From: CAYHGV01 sp964356135
GTDB lineage: Bacteria > Hydrothermota > Tepidihabitantia > CAYHGV01
NCBI GenBank assembly: GCA_964356135.1
Contig: CAYHGV010000053.1
Span: 1-19,537, forward strand
Reading direction: 5' to 3'
DNA length: 19,537 bases
Shown: piece by piece, positions 13,612 to 19,537 of the stretch
How the letters are laid out: every line of letters begins with the position of its first letter
Numbering within the stretch: position 1 is the first letter of the stretch
Program-made: the position numbers and the translations under genes
Notes under the pieces: model-generated
The model's database searches: none
The model's input: the letters and a program-made list of their open reading frames with translations, nothing else
Told to the model about the DNA's origin: nothing

Positions 13612-14886
13612 TCACTTTTTCAGCGCGGATGCGATCTCTTTTCGGGCCCGGGCTAAAATCCCTTCGCCGCCTTTCACCCTGAGTTGCAGCTTTCCGTTCC
13701 GTTCCACCTTTTTTATAACTTCACCCACCTCATACAGTCGGGAGATGACATCGCCGCGCTCAACCGGCACGGTAAAGGTCCGGATAACGAGACGCTGATC
13801 AATAAATCGGAGAATTGCTCTCTTGAGTTCCTCGATGCCTTCACCGGTCAATGCCGAAACCAGGACCGCCTCCGGATAGCGGTGCTTGAGCCGGGCAATC
13901 ATCTCTTCTTCAAATAAACGATCGATCTTATTAAAGACGAGCAGACCGGGCTTCCGGCATCCGATTTCATCCAGAACCGTTCGCACCACTGAAATCTTTT
14001 CTTCGGTTTCGTTCTCGGCAGCATCAATGATCTGAAGGACTAAATCCGCATCTCGGATCTCGCTTAAGGTTGCCCGAAACGAAGCGACGAGCTCATGGGG
14101 AAGATTTTTAATGAAACCGACGGTGTCGGTCAACAGAACCTTGAACCCCTTTTTGAGAAAGAGCGGTTTCGTATTCGGGTCCAAGGTCGCAAACAGGTAG
14201 GGTGCAACCTTGACCTCGGCCTGGGTGAGGCGGTTCATCAGGGTCGACTTGCCGGAATTGGTATAGCCGGCTAACGAGAGATTGAAAAACTCCCGCCGCT
14301 GTTTGCGTTGAACCTGACGCTCCTGTTCAATCTTTTTTAACTCTTTTTTTAATACCGAAATCCGTTCCCGGATTCGACGTCGGTCCTCTTCCAATTTTTT
14401 CTCACCCGGACCTCGGGTGCCGATCCCGCCTCCGAGCCGTGAAAGCTCGGTCCCAAAACCGGTCAATCGAGTAGAACGGAAATCGAGCTGGGCGAGCTCA
14501 ACCTGCATCTTTGCCTCGGCGGTCTTGGCATGGAGGGCGAAGATATCGAGAATCAGTGCCGAGCGGTCAATTGCCCTCACCTTGGTCATATCTTCGATAT
14601 TGCGGATCTGGGAAGGACTCAGGGGTTCATCGAAAATCAAAAGGTCAATGCTATACCTTTGCGCCAAATCCCGTAGTTCCTCTATCTTCCCCTTGCCTAA
14701 CAGGGTTTTCGGCTCAAACCGCGGTCTGATTTGCAGTATCTTTTCGACCACAATTCCGCCCGCGGTCAGGGCCAGTGCTGCCAATTCCTCTAACGAATCG
14801 ACTTTTGCCCAGCGAGTCTGATTATTTTTTGCCAAGCCGACTAACAGGCAGCGTTCCTGTTTTACTTCAAAGGTATAAAATTTCAT
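13612..14886 (-). CDS. hflX: Ribosome-associated GTPase HflX
   Basis: The protein has 424 aa, as usual for HflX. The N-terminal HflX domain contains LLGKGKIEELRDL and LIFDEPLSPSQIRNIE. The linker has the signature GGGIGTRGPGEKKLEEDRR. The GTPase motifs are G1 GYTNSGKST (207-215), G3 DTVGF (254-258), G4 NKID (319-322) and G5 SAL (344-346), with the SFRATLSE switch region typical of the family. HflX splits stalled or stressed 70S ribosomes. The ATG overlaps the stop of the preceding gene as ATGA and there is no ribosome binding site, so translational coupling is expected. The context of rsmI upstream fits a ribosome-care operon. Confidence 0.96.
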   Translation of the reverse strand: MKFYTFEVKQERCLLVGLAKNNQTRWAKVDSLEELAALALTAGGIVVEKILQIRPRFEPKTLLGKGKIEELRDLAQRYSIDLLIFDEPLSPSQIRNIEDMTKVRAIDRSALILDIFALHAKTAEAKMQVELAQLDFRSTRLTGFGTELSRLGGGIGTRGPGEKKLEEDRRRIRERISVLKKELKKIEQERQVQRKQRREFFNLSLAGYTNSGKSTLMNRLTQAEVKVAPYLFATLDPNTKPLFLKKGFKVLLTDTVGFIKNLPHELVASFRATLSEIRDADLVLQIIDAAENETEEKISVVRTVLDEIGCRKPGLLVFNKIDRLFEEEMIARLKHRYPEAVLVSALTGEGIEELKRAILRFIDQRLVIRTFTVPVERGDVISRLYEVGEVIKKVERNGKLQLRVKGGEGILARARKEIASALKK

Positions 14887-15464
14887 CAGGTTTTTTTCAG
14901 TTTGACCAGCACGTAGATCACACGCTGAACGACGGTAACGGTTGTCCCGACGAAAAGAATCCAGAGAGCAATCGGGAACAGCCGTTTATTCAAAAAGAGT
15001 GCACCCAGGGTCAGCACAAAGACCCGCAGCGGACGCTCAAAGATACCGATCCGGCATTCGGTATTAACCCCTTCGGCGCGGGCGCGGGCATAGCTGACCA
15101 TAATCGACGAAAAAAGTGCACCGACAATCAAAATCGAAGTTGGGGATGGAAAGTAAAAAAGGAAAATCCCGAACAGAACAAAAAATTCCGAGAACCGGTC
15201 CAAGTTCGAATCTAAAAAAGCACCGAATCGGCTCGCCCGATTCCGGGAGCGTGCCAGTTCGCCATCGACCGTATCGAAAATCCCGCCGATTGCCATTATG
15301 ATTCCGGCGACGACGAACATCCCCCGGTAGAACAGATAGCCGGCACCGATGCTCAACACGAGGGACGCAATCGTTACCGCATTGGGCGAAATCCGCAAAG
15401 CACCAAAAAGCCAGACCAGCGGACGTAACAGGCCCCGACCGAACCTTCTAAGACTCTCCCTCAT
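14886..15464 (-). CDS. CDP-alcohol phosphatidyltransferase family protein
   Basis: The protein has 192 aa from the ATG at 15464. It has about six hydrophobic segments and the full family motif: D64-T-V-D67-G68-E-L-A71-R72 followed by G81-A-F-L-D85-S-N-L-D89, with the aspartates binding two metals. These enzymes move a CDP-linked phosphatidyl or archaetidyl group onto an alcohol at the membrane. The loop SYARARAEG..GIFERPLRV resembles phosphatidylinositol-phosphate synthases, so an inositol-phosphate acceptor is a candidate (inference). The longer frame adds seven residues from 15485. I prefer 15464 because of GGAGGG just before it. The start overlaps the end of rsmI by 17 bp and the stop overlaps the hflX ATG. 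Confidence 0.88.
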   Translation of the reverse strand: MRESLRRFGRGLLRPLVWLFGALRISPNAVTIASLVLSIGAGYLFYRGMFVVAGIIMAIGGIFDTVDGELARSRNRASRFGAFLDSNLDRFSEFFVLFGIFLFYFPSPTSILIVGALFSSIMVSYARARAEGVNTECRIGIFERPLRVFVLTLGALFLNKRLFPIALWILFVGTTVTVVQRVIYVLVKLKKT

Positions 15465-16134
15465 AACCCTCCACGATAAGCACAACCTCGCCTTTCAACC
15501 GCTGGTCTTTCAGCCGTTCGATAATTTCAGAAATCCTCCCCCGCAGCACTTCCTCGAATTTTTTCGTCAGCTCCCGTGCGAGCGCTATCCGCCGGTCGCC
15601 GAATAATTCGAGCATCGATTGTAATGATTTCATCACTCGATAGGGCGAGTCGTAGAAGACCATCGTCCGTTGTTCGGCTACGAGTTCCTTCAACTTCTTT
15701 GTCTTCCGGCCTTCCCGCTTGGGCAAAAATCCTTCGAAGATAAAATGGTCGGACGGCAGACCCGAGACCACCAAGCCGGCAAGAATCGCCGATGGACCGG
15801 GGATGGGAATCACCGGTAAGCCCTCTTTAATCGCCTCCCGGATTAAATAGTAGCCCGGATCGGAGATTCCCGGCGTGCCCGCATCCGAAACCAATGCCAC
15901 CGCTTCGCCTTTTTTTAACCGTTCGATAATCTCCGGAGTCCGCTGGCGTTTATTATACTCATAAAAGCTCAAAACCCGATTTTTGATCCCGTAATGATGA
16001 AGCAGCACCCCGGTATGGCGGGTATCCTCGCAGGCAACAACCGACGCTTCTTTCAGCACGGAAAGCGCCCGCAAGGTGATGTCCTCCAAGTTGCCGATGG
16101 GCGTTGCTACGATATAGAGCCCTGGGCTTATCAT
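15448..16134 (-). CDS. rsmI: 16S rRNA (cytidine(1402)-2'-O)-methyltransferase RsmI
   Basis: The protein has 228 aa. The tetrapyrrole-methylase fold is clear: LYIVATPIGNLEDITLRAL (6-24), ACEDTRHTG, VALVSDAGTPGISDPG (AdoMet site), PIPGPSAILAGLVVSGL and FEGFLPKR. RsmI methylates the ribose of C1402 in the decoding centre of 16S rRNA. The E. coli protein is 286 aa; here the C-terminal extra domain is missing, a common shorter form. It is the first gene of the operon with the phosphatidyltransferase, hflX and hydrolase. No ribosome binding site precedes the ATG, and a promoter ends 10 nt upstream. Confidence 0.95.
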   Translation of the reverse strand: MISPGLYIVATPIGNLEDITLRALSVLKEASVVACEDTRHTGVLLHHYGIKNRVLSFYEYNKRQRTPEIIERLKKGEAVALVSDAGTPGISDPGYYLIREAIKEGLPVIPIPGPSAILAGLVVSGLPSDHFIFEGFLPKREGRKTKKLKELVAEQRTMVFYDSPYRVMKSLQSMLELFGDRRIALARELTKKFEEVLRGRISEIIERLKDQRLKGEVVLIVEGYEGES

Positions 16135-16144
16135 TATAATGGTT

Positions 16145-16172
16145 ACTGTACCGCCTTAAGAGGAGAAGTCAA
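16145..16172 (-). promoter_or_regulatory. Promoter for the rsmI operon
   Basis: On the minus strand TTGACT (16172-16167), a 16-bp spacer and TACAGT (16150-16145) precede the rsmI ATG by 10 nt. The predicted transcript start lies about 3-4 nt before the ATG, so the mRNA would have almost no leader. The -10 box matches TATAAT at four of six positions. Confidence 0.5.
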
Positions 16173-16196
16173 GAATGGAATAAAAGAGGAAATTTG

Positions 16197-16870
16197 AACC
16201 ACAAAGGCCTCAAAGCTCACAAAGAAATAAAATATTAAACCACTGAAGACACGGAAGACACAGAAAGTGAATAATTTTAACCACGAATTGACACAGATAA
16301 AAGATTCAACCACAAAGGCCACAAAGATGGTTCAACCACTGAAGACACGGAAGACAGCGAATACAGATACTTGTAAAAACGGATTGGCACGGCAGGTACG
16401 AGCAGCGAGGAGCAAGGGATGAGGAGCGGAGGACCAAAGAGAAAAAAGAGTTTGCCACGAATGGACACGAAGAAATCACAAACGAAAACTAATAATGGAA
16501 ATGGTCACGTCTATTGCCCCTATTTTCAATTTGTGGTAAATTCTTTATTTTTCTCCTCTGCTCCTCCGCTCCGTCGCTCCTTACTCTTTTCGTATCCTCA
16601 GTGTCTTCCGTGGTTGATTTCACTTCGTTCAATCTATGTCGCGTCCATTATCTGATTGGGACGCGCCGCATTTAATTTCGCTTGGTTTCACTACGTGGAT
16701 GCTTTCGCGTCTACTCTCGAGTAACAACCGATGCTTCGCATAACGCTCAATCTATGCTGCGCATCGACATCATCCTTTAATCCGTGTTAAATTCTTTTTC
16801 TGTGTCATCTGTGTTTATCCGTATCCATCTGTGGTTCAATCTTTCTCTTTTTCCCCTTCCGTGGTTAGTT
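16197..16870. repeat. Intergenic repeat field with mirrored halves
   Basis: No gene is supported in about 670 bp. The left half (16197-16370) contains AACCAC words. A 23-bp direct repeat (AACCACTGAAGACACGGAAG..) occurs at 16238-16260 and 16334-16356. Then comes a purine-rich GAGGAGCGGAGGA block near 16420, and GCCACGAATGG near 16453. The right half has these in reverse complement: TTTGTGGTAAAT near 16529, CTCCTCCGCTCC near 16560, TCAGTGTCTTCCGTGGTT (16598-16615) and ATCTGTGGTT near 16829. A hairpin of the CGCGTCC/GGACGCG family lies at 16640-16665, and an interrupted palindrome CGATGC..GCATCG at about 16730-16766. Confidence 0.7.
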
Positions 16871-16884
16871 ATCGATCTCAACTA

Positions 16885-17628
16885 TTATTTATCCTTTTTC
16901 AAAAACGGGGTTAAGAGGTCAAGCGGTATCGGGAAAATGATAGTAGAATTCTTTTCAGTAGCCACTTCGGTCAGGGTCTGCAGGAACCGGAGCTGGAGCG
17001 CAATCGGTGTTTTGCCGATGATCGCGGCCGCGTCGCTCAGCTTCTGGGATGCCTGGAATTCACCTTCCGCATGGATGACCTTGGCGCGGCGTTCCCGCTC
17101 CGCTTCGGCTTGGCGGGCGATCGCCCGCTGCATATTCTCGGGCAGGTCGACATGTTTGATCTCGACCATCGAGACCTTAATCCCCCACGGGTCGGTCTGC
17201 TCATCGATAATCTTCTGGAGCCGGCGGTTGATAATGTCCCGTTCGGACAGAAGATCGTCTAACTGATACTCACCCAGGACGCTCCGGAGAGTAGTCTGGC
17301 AAATCTGGCTCGTGGCATACAGGTAGTTCTCTACCTCGAGAATCGCCTTCGCCGGTTCAAAAGGCCGGAAATAGGCGACCGCATTCACCTTGACCGAGAC
17401 ATTATCGCGCGTAATCACATCCTGGGGCGGCACATCCATCGTCACAACCCGGAGCGAAACCTTCACCATCCGGTCGATAAGGGGAATCAAAAAAATCAAG
17501 CCCGGTCCTTTGACGCCCGCAAACCGGCCGAGCCGGAAGATCAGCCCCCGCTCGTATTCACGTAGAATTCGGATTGCGGCGCTAATAATGATAAGGGCGA
17601 TGACAATTAAGCTTATATACAGATACAT
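16885..17628 (-). CDS. Stomatin/slipin-type SPFH membrane protein
   Basis: The protein has 247 aa. One N-terminal membrane segment (MYLYISLIVIALIIISAAI) is followed by the SPFH/band 7 domain: EYERGLIFRLGRF, GPGLIFLIPLIDRM, VPPQDVITRDNVSVKVNAV, and QTTLRSVLGEYQLDDLLSERD. A coiled-coil, charged stretch follows (QAEAERERRAKVIHAEGEFQAS), then a hydrophobic-proline tail. Stomatins oligomerise at the membrane and partner with NfeD-type proteases; in Pyrococcus the partner protease cleaves the stomatin C-terminal region. The NfeD gene ends 13 bp upstream, and this gene's ribosome binding site AGGAGGT (17638-17632) lies in that gap, confirming a two-gene operon. Confidence 0.94.
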   Translation of the reverse strand: MYLYISLIVIALIIISAAIRILREYERGLIFRLGRFAGVKGPGLIFLIPLIDRMVKVSLRVVTMDVPPQDVITRDNVSVKVNAVAYFRPFEPAKAILEVENYLYATSQICQTTLRSVLGEYQLDDLLSERDIINRRLQKIIDEQTDPWGIKVSMVEIKHVDLPENMQRAIARQAEAERERRAKVIHAEGEFQASQKLSDAAAIIGKTPIALQLRFLQTLTEVATEKNSTIIFPIPLDLLTPFLKKDK

Positions 17629-17641
17629 ACTACCTCCTGGT

Positions 17642-19156
17642 TTAAGATTTTTTCGTTACTTCTAAAGTCATTCCCACTACTTTTGCAACCACCACTTCTT
17701 CACCTTCTTTTATAATACCGGAAACCGACACCGCATTCCAGAGCTCGCCGTGAACCAGAATCGTGCCTTGAGGATTCAAATCGGTTTTTGCCACACCTTT
17801 CTCAACTAAAAGTCCTTCTTTACCGGTCACCGGTTTGCGCAGATGGGCACGGATCGCAAATCCGATAATAAAAATGAAAAAGAGTGCGGTGATACCAACT
17901 GCGCCGATTATTACCGGCAACGAAAGGTGGTAATACGGTTGGGGCGATTCGAATAAAAGCAGAGAACCTATGACCATCGACGTTATCCCTCCTATCGCTA
18001 AGATGCCGTGTGATGTGACCTTAACTTCTAAAATAAACATGAGTATCGCTAAGATTATCAGTGCCAGACCGGCATAGTTCACCGGCAAAAGGTGGAGCGC
18101 ATAAAACGCCAGAATCAAGCAGATGCCACCGACCACGCCCGGGAAAATCGCACCCGGACTCTGGAGTTCGAAAAACAACCCGTAGATTCCCAACAAAAGA
18201 AGAATATAGGCGATATTGGGGTTGGTGATAATGGCTAAAATCTTCTGGCGCACGTTCATTGCAATGAATTTTACCTGTGCGTCCCGGGTATGGAGAATTC
18301 GGTCGCCCGATTCCAACATCACCGTCCTGCCGTCGAGTTTGTCTAAAAGGTCATTCAATGATGGGGCGACAAGGTCGATCACTTTTTCTTTCAATGCCTC
18401 AGTCTCGGACGACGAGATACTTTTTCTAACCGCCTCGACTGCCCAGCCGATGTTTCGCCCCCGTTTTTCCGCTATTGATTTGATATAAGCGGCAGCATCG
18501 TTGGTAACTTTCTCTTGCATCGTCTCGTCCATTTTTTGGTCGCCCATCGCCACCGGATGGGCGGCGCCGACATTGGTGCCGGGAGCCATTGCTGCGACAT
18601 GGCTTGCCAGAAGAATAAAGGCTCCGGCGGAAGCCGCCCGGCCGCCGGGCGGATAGACATAGACCACCACCGGCACTTTCGCGGCGAAAATCTTCTGAAT
18701 TATTTCCCGCATCGACTCATCCAAACCGCCCGGGGTGTCCATTTCGAGAATGAAACATTCCATATTCTGGTACTCTGCCCTTCTAATCCCCTCGGTGATA
18801 AACTGGGCAGAAACCGGCCCAACCACACCGGAAAATTTGAGCACCGCTACTTGTTGAGCTTGCCCTGTGGAGTATAGAGTATTACTCCACGGGGCTGGCC
18901 CGGTGGAGTAAAACAAGGTACTCACGAGGGATGGTTCGGTAGAATGGAAGAAGTTACTCAATAGAGTTGACTCTGCCGAGCATAAGGGGTTACTCCACGG
19001 GGCTGGCCCGGTGGAGTAAAACAAGGTACTCACGAGGGATGGTTCGGTAGAATGGAAGAAGTTACTCAATAGAGTTGACTCTGCCGAGCATAAGGGGTTA
19101 CTCCACGGGGCTGGCGTCAGGGTTATTATTAAAGGAAGAAGACCAATCCACCTCAT
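17642..19156 (-). CDS. Long-form NfeD membrane serine protease with duplicated N-terminal insert
   Basis: The protein has 504 aa. Its parts are a signal sequence MRWIGLLPLIITLTPA (1-16), a repeat insert (15-98), a ClpP-class serine protease domain (about 101-285), several membrane segments (about 305-435), and an OB-fold NfeD domain at the C-terminus (about 443-500). The protease domain shows LEMDTPGGLDESM, YPPGGRAASAGAF with nucleophile S176, and AAAYIKSIAEKRGRN with K226 as dyad candidate, as in the stomatin-specific protease PH1510 of Pyrococcus. The insert is two identical 36-residue copies (PAPWSNPLCSAESTLL.., 15-50 and 51-86) plus a partial one, low in homology to the family. There is no ATG between the insert and the protease domain, so translation must pass through the insert to keep the signal peptide. 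No ribosome binding site is seen at 19156. Its partner stomatin is next. Confidence 0.92.
   Translation of the reverse strand: MRWIGLLPLIITLTPAPWSNPLCSAESTLLSNFFHSTEPSLVSTLFYSTGPAPWSNPLCSAESTLLSNFFHSTEPSLVSTLFYSTGPAPWSNTLYSTGQAQQVAVLKFSGVVGPVSAQFITEGIRRAEYQNMECFILEMDTPGGLDESMREIIQKIFAAKVPVVVYVYPPGGRAASAGAFILLASHVAAMAPGTNVGAAHPVAMGDQKMDETMQEKVTNDAAAYIKSIAEKRGRNIGWAVEAVRKSISSSETEALKEKVIDLVAPSLNDLLDKLDGRTVMLESGDRILHTRDAQVKFIAMNVRQKILAIITNPNIAYILLLLGIYGLFFELQSPGAIFPGVVGGICLILAFYALHLLPVNYAGLALIILAILMFILEVKVTSHGILAIGGITSMVIGSLLLFESPQPYYHLSLPVIIGAVGITALFFIFIIGFAIRAHLRKPVTGKEGLLVEKGVAKTDLNPQGTILVHGELWNAVSVSGIIKEGEEVVVAKVVGMTLEVTKKS
18882..19115. repeat. Perfect 108-bp tandem duplication inside the NfeD gene
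   Basis: Units 18882-18989 and 18990-19097 appear identical base for base, and an 18-bp third start runs 19098-19115. The unit is 36 codons, so the frame is kept. Each unit opens with the arms TACTCCAC (18883-18890, 18991-18998) and GTGGAGTA (18903-18910, 19011-19018), which can pair. A further GTGGAGTA at 18867-18874 pairs with TACTCCAC at 18883-18890. Such palindromic content is unusual inside a coding region and resembles the intergenic hairpin repeats of the window. Confidence 0.92.
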
Positions 19157-19161
19157 AGTTA

Positions 19162-19189
19162 AATTTATCCCAGAAAAGGGTTAAGTCAA
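19162..19189 (-). promoter_or_regulatory. Promoter for the NfeD-stomatin operon
   Basis: On the minus strand TTGACT (19189-19184), a 16-bp spacer and TAAATT (19167-19162) are followed by only five bases before the ATG at 19156. Transcription would begin at or next to the ATG. The -10 box and spacer match those at 9761-9788. Confidence 0.6.
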
Positions 19190-19537
19190 GACCCAAAAAA
19201 ATTCCACCTGCTGCGTTTGCCTAAAAACCCATTCCTTGCCATTGCGAGCGAGCCCTTCACTTTCGCCTCGTTTCGAGGCGCTGTCATTCCTCGCCCGCCA
19301 AGAAGTGTGGCGGAGCGTGGCGGACTCCATCTATGTCGCGTCCATCGTCTAATTTGGACGCGCCGCATTTCAGGGTAAACTCCGGGAGCTCGCGGTACCA
19401 ACGGTTCCGAGATGCCGTATGGAGAGTAAGGTCTAATTACAACCCCACCGAAAAATAATCAAAAAGTAGCCTGTCCCCTTTATTTTCTCAAGCAAATCTG
19501 TTTTCGCATATTTATCTTCTAGATATCTTGCTACAGC
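19190..19537. repeat. Gene-free end region with dispersed hairpin repeats
   Basis: No coding region is credible. The region carries a hairpin CGCCTCG/CGAGGCG with loop TTT (19264-19280) inside a 23-bp stretch identical to 8833-8855. It also has CCGCC/GGCGG with the loop AAGAAGTGT flanked by A and T (19295-19313), and CGCGTCC/GGACGCG (19337-19362), whose flanks (ATCTATGT left, CCGCATTT right) match the copy at 16632-16673. The last 90 bases are A/T-rich and include AGCCTGTCCCCTTTATTTT, which I cannot assign. Confidence 0.6.

Noticed and set aside
16784..17266. Plus-strand frame of 160 aa opposite the stomatin gene
   Set aside because: The opposite strand encodes a clear SPFH protein with its own ribosome binding site. 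The plus-strand product is low-complexity and serine-rich.
19440..19537. Edge of an insertion sequence suggested by AGCCTGTCCCCTTTATTTT
   Set aside because: There is no transposase frame or inverted terminal repeat in the window. The sequence ends too soon to judge.

Overview
The window is a bacterial metagenome-style scaffold: it contains one run of exactly 100 N (1257-1356) and many short dispersed repeats between genes. It mixes ordinary housekeeping genes with secreted M6-type metalloproteases that end in a Por/type IX-like C-terminal sorting domain (a YPNP or SPNP motif followed by a small beta-sandwich). That combination, plus intergenic spacers made of 'AACCAC..GACAC' words, suggests an uncultivated FCB-type lineage such as candidate division WOR-3. 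This placement is inference from gene content; the window has no rRNA or other marker that would settle it.

Layout, left to right. 1-591 is non-coding: hairpins, arrays of the word AGTGC, a partial copy of a tRNA 5' end, and an intact tRNA-Arg(ACG). 592-1068 is tadA, the deaminase whose substrate is that tRNA. 1163-1252 is tRNA-Ser(CGA), followed by the N gap and a tandem array built from the tRNA-Ser 3' end. 1746-12841 is a plus-strand block: an M6 protease with a beta-propeller, a small membrane protein, nadB, a YidD-TPR-membrane fusion, a related TPR-membrane protein, a second M6 protease, and rpmA (L27). From 12884 onward every gene is on the minus strand. One probable operon reads rsmI, CDP-alcohol phosphatidyltransferase, hflX, cysteine hydrolase (16134 down to 12884). 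A second reads NfeD then stomatin/slipin (19156 down to 16885).

How the genes fit together. tRNA-Arg(ACG) and TadA form a substrate-enzyme pair. NfeD and stomatin are the classical membrane protease and SPFH partner pair. The two M6 proteases share the fold and sorting tail and flank three envelope proteins that each carry a P-G-x-G-type motif at a membrane segment. The minus-strand operons each have a TTGACT-type promoter so close to the start codon that translation may be leaderless.

Most unusual points: (1) the tRNA-Ser 3' end repeated in tandem as 57-bp hairpin units, broken by the assembly gap at a unit boundary; (2) a perfect 108-bp in-frame duplication in the NfeD gene between signal peptide and protease domain; (3) an inverted-repeat element starting 1-2 bases after two different stop codons; (4) YidD fused to a TPR and membrane module; (5) at least three small hairpin repeat families recurring across the window.
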